Origin: Maribacter sp.
GTDB lineage: Bacteria; Bacteroidota; Bacteroidia; Flavobacteriales; Flavobacteriaceae
Length of the DNA stretch: 64,000 nucleotides
Reading direction: 5' to 3'
Assembly (NCBI GenBank): GCA_024643345.1
Contig: JAHENB010000066.1
Location: forward strand, 1-64,000
Each line of letters starts with the position of its first letter. Within the stretch, counting starts at the first letter, position 1. A program made the position numbers and the translations under genes. The notes beneath the pieces were generated by a model. It worked only from the letters and a program-made list of their open reading frames with translations, was not told the origin of the DNA and ran no database searches. This document shows positions 1-7,352 of the stretch, one piece after another.

Positions 1-1
1 T

Positions 2-181
2 GCCGGCAAACTCTCCTTCGGCCCACTGACATCGACCCGTATGGCCTGTCCGGAAGACAGTTTGGACGCGCCGTTTATGCGGGATCTTCAGAGGGTGGTT
101 TCGTTCTTTGTTGAAGACGGGCACCTCTATTTGGAGTTGCCGTATGATAGCGGGACGATGAAGTTTCGATCAGCGCCCTGA
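2..181 (+). CDS. META domain protein, C-terminal end (partial)
   Basis: An open frame enters from the left edge and stops at 179-181, giving the last 59 residues of a protein. It contains the motif TRMACPEDSLDAPF followed by beta-strand-like stretches, which matches the second half of the META/HslJ fold (typical motif TrMACp). HslJ-type proteins are small, usually lipid-anchored or periplasmic. Codon use is GC-rich, in contrast with the AT-rich genes starting 400 bp downstream. The N-terminus, signal sequence and start lie outside the window, so export and full architecture cannot be judged. Confidence 0.75.
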   Translation, partial: AGKLSFGPLTSTRMACPEDSLDAPFMRDLQRVVSFFVEDGHLYLELPYDSGTMKFRSAP

Positions 182-272
182 TTATGTGCCTGATAGGAAA
201 GCAGATGCATTAAAAGAGTATGAAGATTAATGCATTAAAAGCAAGAAAACAACCTATTAGACCAAGAAATAG

Positions 273-434
273 GAATTAATTTGGGTAAATGATAAATATT
301 CAATAATTTTTTTTCCCGAGGGCCGCTACCAGCCGGTTAGCGTCGCGAAGTGGATCAACGAACGCACGATCCTGTCGGCGCCATATGCCCCGATGCCAGA
401 CGATACTGGCGCAGGTAACGAGTTCAAAGAATAA
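273..434 (+). pseudogene. Unidentified gene remnant, C-terminal piece
   Basis: Between the META gene and the first AT-rich gene an open frame without a credible start runs from a stop at 270-272 to the TAA at 432-434. Its last 38 codons, from 318, are GC-rich and protein-like (GRYQPVSVAKWINERT ... PMPDDTGAGNEFKE), while the codons before 318 are AT-rich and look non-coding. The composition break at about 315 suggests a truncated 3' end of a former gene of the GC-rich host type. I do not recognise the family. The rest of 182-619 holds a 12-bp direct repeat (atgcattaaaag, near 204 and 230) and AT-rich spacer. Confidence 0.3.
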
Positions 435-619
435 GATATCGAAACGAGAGGTGCCCGGCACATAACGGAAATGTGTCGGACACCTCAATGCGAGGATAAA
501 ATGCCAGGGTTTTTAAGACAAGCGGCAAAATATTTAGATAAAAATTGATGTGCTTTTTCCCTAAAAATCAATGTTTATGTTCTTTTAACACTTAATTGTT
601 TGAAAATACCCTTAACCAA

Positions 620-1624
620 ATGAAAACCTTTTTTTTGGCCTTTTTTTTAGTGCCTATTTACATTTTTTCACAAAACGACACGATTTGGACTAAAAAAAAC
701 GATCTTCTTATTGGCGAAATTAAAGGGCTATCTAAAGGCGTTTTAACTATAGAAACTTCTTTTAGTGATTCAGACTTTAAGGTGGACTTTGATGAAGTAA
801 AGGTTTTTTCAACCCAAAAAGTATATGTAGTATTTTTAACAGACAACACAAGATTTACGGGTAAAATAATTCCTACAAATACCGGTAAGCTGCAAATCGT
901 AAATAATGGAGACGTAATACAGGAGCTGGATATCGATACGATCATTGCAATTGCCGAAGTAAATCAACAATTTTGGAAAAGAATTTCTGGCGCTTTAGAT
1001 ATAGGATTTAACATGACAAAATCCAATAATTTTCGGCAACTTAATATTTCAAGTTTACTTAAATATTCAAGCGATTCATGGAATTTTAAATTCTCTTCCA
1101 ACACCCTTTATTCCAGCCGAGATGACAATGACAGAATAGAAAGAAGAGATTACAATCTAACAGGTTTAAGGTTTATCAATAAATGGTATTTAGAATCTAC
1201 TGTAGTTTATTTTTCAAGTACAGAATTAGGCCTTAAAAGTAGGGTAACTCCCGGCATAGGCATCGGAAGAGGCTTGGTCTTTTCCCAAAATTTATATTTT
1301 TTAGCCGGAGGGGGCATAAATTATAACATCGAAAAATATTTTGATGAAACTCAAAATAAGAATTCAACGGAGTTGAAGTTTATCACACAACTTGATTTGT
1401 ACAACATCAAAGATTTTAGTTTGTTTACCAATGTGGCAATGTATCCAAGCCTTTCAGAAAAAGGCCGCTTTCGTTTAGATTATAACCTCAAACTTAAATA
1501 CGATTTACCATTAGATTTTTACATAAAAGCAGAGTTAAATTTAAACTACGACAATCAATCCGTAGTAGAAGGGAATAATTCAGACTATCTTTTTTCTAGT
1601 GGCATTGGCTGGGAATTAGACTAA
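620..1624 (+). CDS. DUF481 family outer-membrane beta-barrel protein
   Basis: The 334-residue product starts at the ATG at 620; a TTG eight codons upstream is less likely because the ATG begins a clean signal peptide (MKTFFLAFFLVPIYIFSQ). Residues 20-120 are a soluble part rich in short beta strands (VYVVFLTDNTRFTGKI). The remainder has alternating aromatic/polar strands ending near a C-terminal aromatic, as in DUF481 (YdiY-like) outer-membrane barrels. The function of the family is not established. The gene is AT-rich, like the next two, with 10 bp to the following gene, so the three probably form one unit encoding surface proteins. Family assignment rests on overall pattern. Confidence 0.65.
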   Translation: MKTFFLAFFLVPIYIFSQNDTIWTKKNDLLIGEIKGLSKGVLTIETSFSDSDFKVDFDEVKVFSTQKVYVVFLTDNTRFTGKIIPTNTGKLQIVNNGDVIQELDIDTIIAIAEVNQQFWKRISGALDIGFNMTKSNNFRQLNISSLLKYSSDSWNFKFSSNTLYSSRDDNDRIERRDYNLTGLRFINKWYLESTVVYFSSTELGLKSRVTPGIGIGRGLVFSQNLYFLAGGGINYNIEKYFDETQNKNSTELKFITQLDLYNIKDFSLFTNVAMYPSLSEKGRFRLDYNLKLKYDLPLDFYIKAELNLNYDNQSVVEGNNSDYLFSSGIGWELD

Positions 1625-1634
1625 AACAAAAATT

Positions 1635-2399
1635 ATGAAAAAAATAATAATTACACTATCTATCACTGTATTAGGTTTTAGCTTATTTGCCCAACAGGGT
1701 AATGTTATTGAACAGGAAGTAGACGCTTCTAAGCCCACAAACCTCTACACACAAGTAAACACGAATTTTGAGTCGTCTTTTTCTGATGCTCAAAACCTTT
1801 ATGGGGTAAGAATGAATGTAGCTTATGCCATAAACCCTGATAATTTAGTATTGGCGGAAGTCCCTTTTTTGTATAACGATGCGAGTAAAAAATTTGGTAT
1901 TAGCGATTCACGACTTAGGTATTTTGCAATATTAAAAAGAAATATCACCGAAAAATTTATAGCCATAGCACCATTTACAGATATTACCATCCCTACAGGT
2001 TCTTTTGAAGATGGCCTTGGCGCCAGTTCGTGGTCTGTTGCGGTAGGTTCTGTTTTTGGATTTGTAGCATCCCCTAAATTAGCGCTTTTTCCAGGGGTGA
2101 GCTATGTGCACATTACAAAACCGGCTACCGATCTAATTCCGGACAATTCAAAATTTACGGGCAATGGAATTTCTTTTCAGTTTAATGCCAGCTATTCCTT
2201 TTCAAAAAAAACATTCTTGTTTGTTAATCCAACCCCATTGTTTTTGAATACAAACTCAAATTGGAAAACCATTTGGAGTGGCGAACTTAATTTAAATCAC
2301 GTTTTTATACCTAATAAATTTAAAGCGAATGTTACTTGGGTTCCAAATTTTACCAATGAAATAAATGTTGTGAGATTAGGGGCAACTTTTTTCTTATAA
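1635..2399 (+). CDS. Outer-membrane beta-barrel protein, MetA-pathway/transporter type
   Basis: The 254-residue protein has a signal peptide (MKKIIITLSITVLGFSLFAQ). It then alternates strands throughout, including FTDITIPTGSFEDGLG, a loop shape common in the putative MetA-pathway of phenol degradation / transporter barrel family (PF13557-like), and ends in a terminal aromatic motif (VRLGATFFL) expected for barrel insertion. Such proteins are often called transporters without direct proof. It lies 10 bp after the DUF481 gene and 93 bp before a porin gene, all on the same strand and all AT-rich. A role in uptake or sensing at the outer membrane is inferred from the fold only. Confidence 0.6.
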   Translation: MKKIIITLSITVLGFSLFAQQGNVIEQEVDASKPTNLYTQVNTNFESSFSDAQNLYGVRMNVAYAINPDNLVLAEVPFLYNDASKKFGISDSRLRYFAILKRNITEKFIAIAPFTDITIPTGSFEDGLGASSWSVAVGSVFGFVASPKLALFPGVSYVHITKPATDLIPDNSKFTGNGISFQFNASYSFSKKTFLFVNPTPLFLNTNSNWKTIWSGELNLNHVFIPNKFKANVTWVPNFTNEINVVRLGATFFL

Positions 2400-2492
2400 C
2401 TCATAAGTTACTTGTTTCAGAATAAGAACAAATTCTAAAGATGATGTATAATAAATATTCAATTTATGAATTTCATTAAAAATTACGAAAAT

Positions 2493-3689
2493 ATGAAATT
2501 AAGATTTATAATAGTTTTTGTATGTATAATAGCAGTTTTTCATATAAATGCTCAGGAGAGGGATTCCATTGCGCCTATTCGAGATAATATTGGCGATTTG
2601 AATGCTTCCTATATAAAAAATGGGCAATTTCCCGGAGCTATTATGCTCCCCGGCACTGAAGTGTCATTAGCTATAGGCGGTTTTATAAAAGCAGTAGGTT
2701 TTTATGATACGAAGTATAATCAAAAGAATGAAATTATTCTTCCAGGCACTTTTATTCCTTCGCAATTTGAGGAAGGTCAAACCTATTTTGGGGCACGTTC
2801 CTCACGGCTGTTTTTTGATGGAAGGTCAACACTTGGAGGTGTTAATGTAGAGGGTTATTTTGAAATGGATTTTAGGGGTGCTTCAGGATTTACACTTCGC
2901 CATGCCTATTTGCAATTAAGCAATCTAAAAGGACAAAAATTATTAATGGGCCAGTATTGGAGTCTTATTATGGATTTACAAACCGTTGCCGAAGGATTGG
3001 TGGAGCCAACCTTAAGTGGTGGTGGCTTTTCACGGCATGGACAAATTCGGTTTACAACGCCTTTGAGTAAATCGTTGACATTTTCTGCATCCTTGGAAGA
3101 GCCCAATAATAGCGACTTAAAAGGAGTTGATATCATTCCCGTCAATAAATATCCCGATGTTATAGGTTCGATATCATTTGACCCATCTTCAGCTTTTCAT
3201 TTGAGTATTACAGGCATGTACAAACCTGCCACATATAAGAATCAGTCCAATGGTAATTTAAATACTGAAGGCGGTTGGTTAACTGGTGCAGGAATTGTGT
3301 TTAGACCTAGTGAACGTGATAAAATTACCCTTGCAGGCATATATGGCGCTGGTGCTTCGAATTACATCATGGGTACTGATGGCACTTCCGGATATTATGA
3401 CCAAACCACTATGGAACTACAAGATGAATCTGGTTTTAATTGTTCGTATAAGCACAATTGGAATGAAAAGTTTAGAAGCAATATTGCCTTAGGTAGATTT
3501 TTTGGTGACGAAATTACAAATAATCCCAACCCTCATATTAAAACAAGTACCTATGGCTTTATAAACACCTATTATCAATTGAACAGATATGTAAATATTG
3601 GTATTGAATGGGTTTATTCTGAAAAGGAAAACTACCGTGGAAGCAATTTTAATAATAATCGCTTTCAGTTCGGAATACAGGTGTTTTAG
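2493..3689 (+). CDS. DcaP-like trimeric outer-membrane porin
   Basis: The start was placed at the ATG at 2493 (398 residues), which opens a signal peptide (MKLRFIIVFVCIIAVFHINAQ); an in-frame ATG nine codons upstream would bury it. The mature part carries porin signatures: SLAIGGFIKAVGFYDTKY near residue 55, ARSSRLFFDGRS, a long run of amphipathic strands, and a C-terminus NRFQFGIQVF with the terminal phenylalanine typical of barrel-assembly signals. This matches the DcaP-like porins, which in other bacteria pass dicarboxylates or other small anions; the substrate here is unknown. It is the last gene of the AT-rich trio. Confidence 0.7.
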   Translation: MKLRFIIVFVCIIAVFHINAQERDSIAPIRDNIGDLNASYIKNGQFPGAIMLPGTEVSLAIGGFIKAVGFYDTKYNQKNEIILPGTFIPSQFEEGQTYFGARSSRLFFDGRSTLGGVNVEGYFEMDFRGASGFTLRHAYLQLSNLKGQKLLMGQYWSLIMDLQTVAEGLVEPTLSGGGFSRHGQIRFTTPLSKSLTFSASLEEPNNSDLKGVDIIPVNKYPDVIGSISFDPSSAFHLSITGMYKPATYKNQSNGNLNTEGGWLTGAGIVFRPSERDKITLAGIYGAGASNYIMGTDGTSGYYDQTTMELQDESGFNCSYKHNWNEKFRSNIALGRFFGDEITNNPNPHIKTSTYGFINTYYQLNRYVNIGIEWVYSEKENYRGSNFNNNRFQFGIQVF

Positions 3690-3726
3690 AAGTTAGGTAT
3701 ATAAAAAAATAAAACAATAATCATTT

Positions 3727-3909
3727 TTAGTTTTTAGCCCAAGTCTCATAATCAACCAAGACTGCAGATATTTCAATGTAGATTTTTTCATGTGGCTTTT
3801 CAGTGAAATAGTAATCGTTTAATTTCAAATCAGAAATAATAGATGCCATTTCAACTGGCTCACTTTCTTGCTGTAGACCATCAATATCTATATTGACTGT
3901 TCTTCCTAA
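3727..3909 (-). pseudogene. Gene remnant, C-terminal 60 codons, family unknown
   Basis: On the minus strand an open frame of about 60 codons with protein-like sequence (TVNIDIDGLQQESEPVEM ... EKIYIEISAVLVDYETW) runs into a TAA at 3729-3727. It is closed upstream by an in-frame stop at 3912-3910 and has no ATG before the coding-like part. AT-rich codon use matches the neighbouring barrel genes. It is read as the surviving 3' end of a gene; the family is not recognised. It faces the porin gene tail to tail. Confidence 0.4.
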
Positions 3910-4010
3910 TTAAATCATTTAGAAAGTTCATGTAATGTAAATTTAATGCTAACGTTAAGATAACCATAACACCTAAAGGATCTATTCATTACTTGTGTTA
4001 TACCCCCAAA

Positions 4011-4073
4011 CTAAAAAAGCCCATCACTATGGTGAAGGGCTTTCTTATTTGCGGTCCTGACGGGATTGCTTCC
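4011..4073 (-). repeat. Copy of tRNA-Asp 3' end plus its downstream terminator
   Basis: This stretch repeats 10022-10078 with only a handful of differences. It contains the terminator palindrome (aaagccc...gggcttt, 4017-4045) and then 16 bp corresponding to the 3' end of the tRNA-Asp gene (gcggtcc[t/g]gacggga). After that the match stops and the rest of the tRNA is missing. Both copies have the same orientation, 6.0 kb apart. It is either the leftover of a second tRNA-Asp gene or the displaced end of an integration at the tRNA 3' end. It also still forms a terminator-like hairpin between the convergent AT-rich operon and the GH20 operon. Confidence 0.7.
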
Positions 4074-4175
4074 CGCGCTTCGTTGCGGAAGCGGCCCAAG
4101 GCTTATGTAAGGATACCCTACAAACCGTTATGGAATATCAAAAAATCTTATCCAATATATTGCTGACCCAACATG

Positions 4176-6347
4176 TCAGCCGTAGGTAAGATATAGAACG
4201 CCAATTGCCGTTTTCAATTTTTCACCCGTACCATTGAGCCATTTTAAAATACCATTCTTGTTACCCATTTCAAGTTTTTCATCGATTTGACCCTGAAGGG
4301 CTTCGATGGATTCGATGCTCGTTTCATAGCCTCCACGCTTGTTGCGCCGTGTCCAAAGACGTTCATGTTCGGGTAGGATTTCCGTGATAAGCGCCTTCAT
4401 ATCCGTTAAAAGTTGTTTGTTCCCTTCATCGGTTTGTTGTTGGTGATAGTTGATGTACTGTTTTAATTTAGCGCCAAGTCTAATCATCCTGATCGCATTT
4501 TTATATTCGTCAATAACAAGGGAACCATCTGTGGATGACGGTCTTGTTTGTACCAACTCTTTTTCAAGGGTATCCACGAACTCCAAGATTGCTTTTGGGT
4601 TGTATGTTTTGGGATTATCGAACCGATCAACCAGCACTTTCTCGGTCTTCTGGTTTAAGGGCATGAATTCCAGAATGCCTTTTTGGAACTTTTTGAAAAT
4701 GGCGTCTATCATGTTTTTGTCCATCAACCCGAACCGATAGCCCCATCCGGTCATTGTACCCGATACCATCTGATATTCCTCAAATTGGTTGTATCGGCCC
4801 AAGTCCATTATGATATTTCCAATGTTGTGGGTAGTGTCGCCAAAAGCCGCTTGGCTCAGATAACCGCCCAAATCTATATGAGGTTTGGAATCGTTGTTCC
4901 AACTTAATGCGGCACCATAAGCAAGGCCGGGATAACTGACCGTCAAATATTGCAGATGCGGCGTGTCGCCCCAATCGGTTATCAACATGCCCTCAGCGCC
5001 ATACTTGATGCCATTTTCAACGGCGTTCGCTACATTGCCCAACATGTTATCCGTCCTGCCGGTAAAGTCGGTCCAACTGCTTGTGCCAGGACAGACCATA
5101 TAGTTCAATCCTGCTTCCTGATATCTTTTACAACTATCCTCAAAATCCTGATAATCTTCGTACGCCCATTCAAGCATGGTAATGTCCTTTGGGATTTCGG
5201 AAATAAACTGGGGATGTTTTGAAACGACATCGCCCCACATAAGCATTTTCTTTCCTTTGGACTTTACATATTCGTTAAGTTTTTTCGCATACTCGAGGTA
5301 TATTTTAACGATTTCGTTGGGATCTTCGATTCGGCGATCTTTGTTCTGTCCCAATTCAATAGGTTCGTCCAGATTTACATTAAATCGGTCAGATGTAAAA
5401 TTGGGCAGCATATCGTTCGACATTTGCTTTACCAGTTCCAGACTCTTGGGGTTCGAAGGGGCCAAAGTAGTTTTCATCTCTACAATTCCCAAGAATTTAT
5501 AACCGTCCGGGCATTCGGCCAAATCTTTAAACGCTTCCGTCGCCAACCAGGCCTGCATATGGCCCAATGTATTATGGTTCGGTACCAGATCAATATACCG
5601 TTCTTTGCAATAGGCGTCCAATTTCCTTATTTCTTCCGGTAATATGGGTGTTCCGGTACGCTCCCATAAATTCTTGAACGAGGGATATCCAAAGGAAAAA
5701 CCCTCGATATAAAGCTCCAAGTGATTATATTTCAAGTCGGCAAGAAAATCGACTAGCCCGTAAAGCGTCTCCAAAGTGGGTACTTTTCCCCTGCTGATAT
5801 CCAACAAGGCGCCCCTGGTCCGCAGATCTGGGCTGTCTTCGATTTCAGCACACGGTATTTTGTTGTTATATTGTTTCTTCAGTTGCTTTAGCGTTGTCAG
5901 TGCATAAAACAGCCCTGGTCGACTATGATATGCTATATTTATTTGATCCGGTCGGATGGAAAGTCGATAGGCCTGGGATTCCAACGCATCGTCTTTGCTG
6001 AATGTAAGGGCCGCCTTTGAACCCGTTTCCGCAACAATTGCCAACTTATTCTTGATAATGTCACGAATGACTTCAGCATCCTCGTTCGGCGCATGGAAGG
6101 AAATTCGTGATGGCAATTTGAAAAATCCGTCAGACCATACCAGCATTTTGGGAACCGGCAGCAGTACCGGGCCATCGGAAATCCCGGCATCGACTTTTAT
6201 TTTTTCGGCGATTGCCACCTCTGGGGGCAAGGGGGTCTTTTCATTGATGGATTCATAATAGACCAGCAACCCGGCTGATACCAATAGGAGGATCAAAACT
6301 AAGGCCAGTATTATTTTTTTTAGGATTCGTAACACTTTTTTCATCAT
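4176..6347 (-). CDS. Membrane-anchored GH20 beta-N-acetylhexosaminidase-like protein
   Basis: The 723-residue protein begins with a lysine-rich N-terminus and one long hydrophobic segment (residues about 10-30), so it is exported and possibly anchored. Residues 60-165 resemble the GH20b domain. The TIM barrel starts at DLRTRGALLDISRGKVP and carries NHNTLGHMQ, then FNVNLDEPIELG where typical GH20 enzymes have the catalytic Asp-Glu pair (GGDE), and later GMLITDWGD. GH20 enzymes cleave terminal GlcNAc/GalNAc from glycans such as chitin or glycoproteins by substrate-assisted catalysis. The active-site context (LDEP) departs from the canonical motif, so a subfamily with other substrates is possible. 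Its start overlaps the stop of the upstream TetR gene (ATGA, 6344-6347), so the two are co-translated. Confidence 0.85.
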   Translation of the reverse strand: MMKKVLRILKKIILALVLILLLVSAGLLVYYESINEKTPLPPEVAIAEKIKVDAGISDGPVLLPVPKMLVWSDGFFKLPSRISFHAPNEDAEVIRDIIKNKLAIVAETGSKAALTFSKDDALESQAYRLSIRPDQINIAYHSRPGLFYALTTLKQLKKQYNNKIPCAEIEDSPDLRTRGALLDISRGKVPTLETLYGLVDFLADLKYNHLELYIEGFSFGYPSFKNLWERTGTPILPEEIRKLDAYCKERYIDLVPNHNTLGHMQAWLATEAFKDLAECPDGYKFLGIVEMKTTLAPSNPKSLELVKQMSNDMLPNFTSDRFNVNLDEPIELGQNKDRRIEDPNEIVKIYLEYAKKLNEYVKSKGKKMLMWGDVVSKHPQFISEIPKDITMLEWAYEDYQDFEDSCKRYQEAGLNYMVCPGTSSWTDFTGRTDNMLGNVANAVENGIKYGAEGMLITDWGDTPHLQYLTVSYPGLAYGAALSWNNDSKPHIDLGGYLSQAAFGDTTHNIGNIIMDLGRYNQFEEYQMVSGTMTGWGYRFGLMDKNMIDAIFKKFQKGILEFMPLNQKTEKVLVDRFDNPKTYNPKAILEFVDTLEKELVQTRPSSTDGSLVIDEYKNAIRMIRLGAKLKQYINYHQQQTDEGNKQLLTDMKALITEILPEHERLWTRRNKRGGYETSIESIEALQGQIDEKLEMGNKNGILKWLNGTGEKLKTAIGVLYLTYG

Positions 6348-6991
6348 GGATTGGTTTCAGGTTTGGCGACTTCTTTGCAAAAAGATCGTTCATATCGTTT
6401 TAAGTTCTGCAACCCTAGGGGCGTGCACATTCCCCTTAGGTACACCAATACCGTATTCTGAATGAGGACTTGGGCGGATAGCTGTAGGGCGCCAAAGGCA
6501 TTTTCCCTGGTGATGGCGCTATATAGTTTTTGGATGCCGATCAACAATACCCCAGTATTGATATCGGGCATGAAGTATCCATTATTTTTACCCTGGTCAA
6601 CAATATCGCTAAAAAATAGATGTAACCTACCAATGGCCAACAATGCCTCATTTTGGAGCGCCGGATAGTATTTGTTCAGGTCAGAATAAAATTTTTGATT
6701 TATCCCGAACTCCAAAGTCACCGCACGGTGAATGACCGACAAAAATGTTTCTACCTCATTCTCCGTATTCGAGGGTATTTCAAACAATTCTTCCGTAAAT
6801 CGTGCATAGTGCTCACTAAGGCATATACGCAGGAGAGCCGTTTTATCGTCAAATAATCTATAAACCGTTTTTGTTGAAATTCCTGCCAGTTCCGATAGCT
6901 GTTTGATGGTAAGGGCTTGAATTCCATCGCGCAGAAATTCAGTTAGGGCAATGTCAACAATTTCTTTCTTGGATATTTTAGTTACCGGCAT
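6344..6991 (-). CDS. TetR/AcrR family transcriptional regulator
   Basis: The 215-residue protein has a classical N-terminal TetR helix-turn-helix (residues about 5-50: KKEIVDIALTEFLRDG, LAGISTKTVYRLFDDK) followed by an all-helical ligand-binding part. It is the first gene of a two-gene unit with the GH20 enzyme, sharing four bases with it. An AT-rich inverted repeat and a third half-site lie directly upstream of its start codon, so autoregulation and control of GH20 are likely. The inducer may be an aminosugar or another GH20 product, but nothing in the sequence proves that. Confidence 0.9.
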   Translation of the reverse strand: MPVTKISKKEIVDIALTEFLRDGIQALTIKQLSELAGISTKTVYRLFDDKTALLRICLSEHYARFTEELFEIPSNTENEVETFLSVIHRAVTLEFGINQKFYSDLNKYYPALQNEALLAIGRLHLFFSDIVDQGKNNGYFMPDINTGVLLIGIQKLYSAITRENAFGALQLSAQVLIQNTVLVYLRGMCTPLGLQNLKRYERSFCKEVAKPETNP

Positions 6992-6992
6992 G

Positions 6993-7041
6993 GAAAATAT
7001 TATCTGTATGATATTTTCTGCAAATAATATGGAAAATATTC
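6993..7041 (-). promoter_or_regulatory. Candidate TetR operator and promoter region
   Basis: Just upstream of the TetR start codon are an inverted repeat, gaaaatat (6993-7000) and atattttc (7011-7018), with a 10-bp spacer, and a third copy, gaaaatatt (7032-7040). The 12-mer atggaaaatatt occurs twice, 40 bp apart. Paired half-sites at a regulator's own start are typical for autorepressing TetR proteins. That this protein binds here is inferred. Confidence 0.5.
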
Positions 7042-7128
7042 AGAACACCAAATTTTCCAAAAAAAATTTGACTTTACGTATTAATCAACGACTGATATGT
7101 GGGGCCTTTACAGCATTGCTGCTGTAAC

Positions 7129-7203
7129 CTAGTACAAGGACCCAGCGGGGAACTTTATGTGAGCGATAATAGGGTCGGAACCCTTTTCACAATAACCTAT
7201 TAG
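7129..7203 (+). pseudogene. Remnant of a sorbosone/PQQ-type sugar dehydrogenase C-terminus
   Basis: The last 24 codons before the TAG at 7201-7203 read LVQGPSGELYVSDNRVGT then LFTITY. This aligns without gaps to the C-terminus of the intact sorbosone dehydrogenase at 46971-48287 (LAQGPDGSLYVSDDSGGT then LFRIVY), with 16 of 24 positions identical. Upstream the frame degenerates and meets a stop at 7093-7095, with nothing recognisable before 7129. It is the tail of a former second dehydrogenase gene. The remaining 7204-7352 contains only an imperfect hairpin (aagagt ... actctt, about 7273-7331) that may terminate GH97 transcripts. Confidence 0.75.
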
Positions 7204-7352
7204 GCCTTCGACCAACAGTTTTGAAAGTATGAACACCTATAAGGCAAAATGATAAAGCAAGCTATTTCGGTATGAAAAAAAGAGTCACGGTTGGCTGTGA
7301 TCAAATGATCGAACTTAACTGGAACTCTTGCTAATTGGACTTTAAATTTTGG

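Noticed and set aside
300-488. 62-residue minus-strand frame in the left intergenic region
   Set aside because: The plus-strand frame in the same place has a better protein-like sequence; the minus frame looks like its shadow.
4162-4180. Hairpin gctgac/gtcagc overlapping the GH20 stop, considered as a terminator
   Set aside because: Only a 6-bp stem and no T run on either strand.
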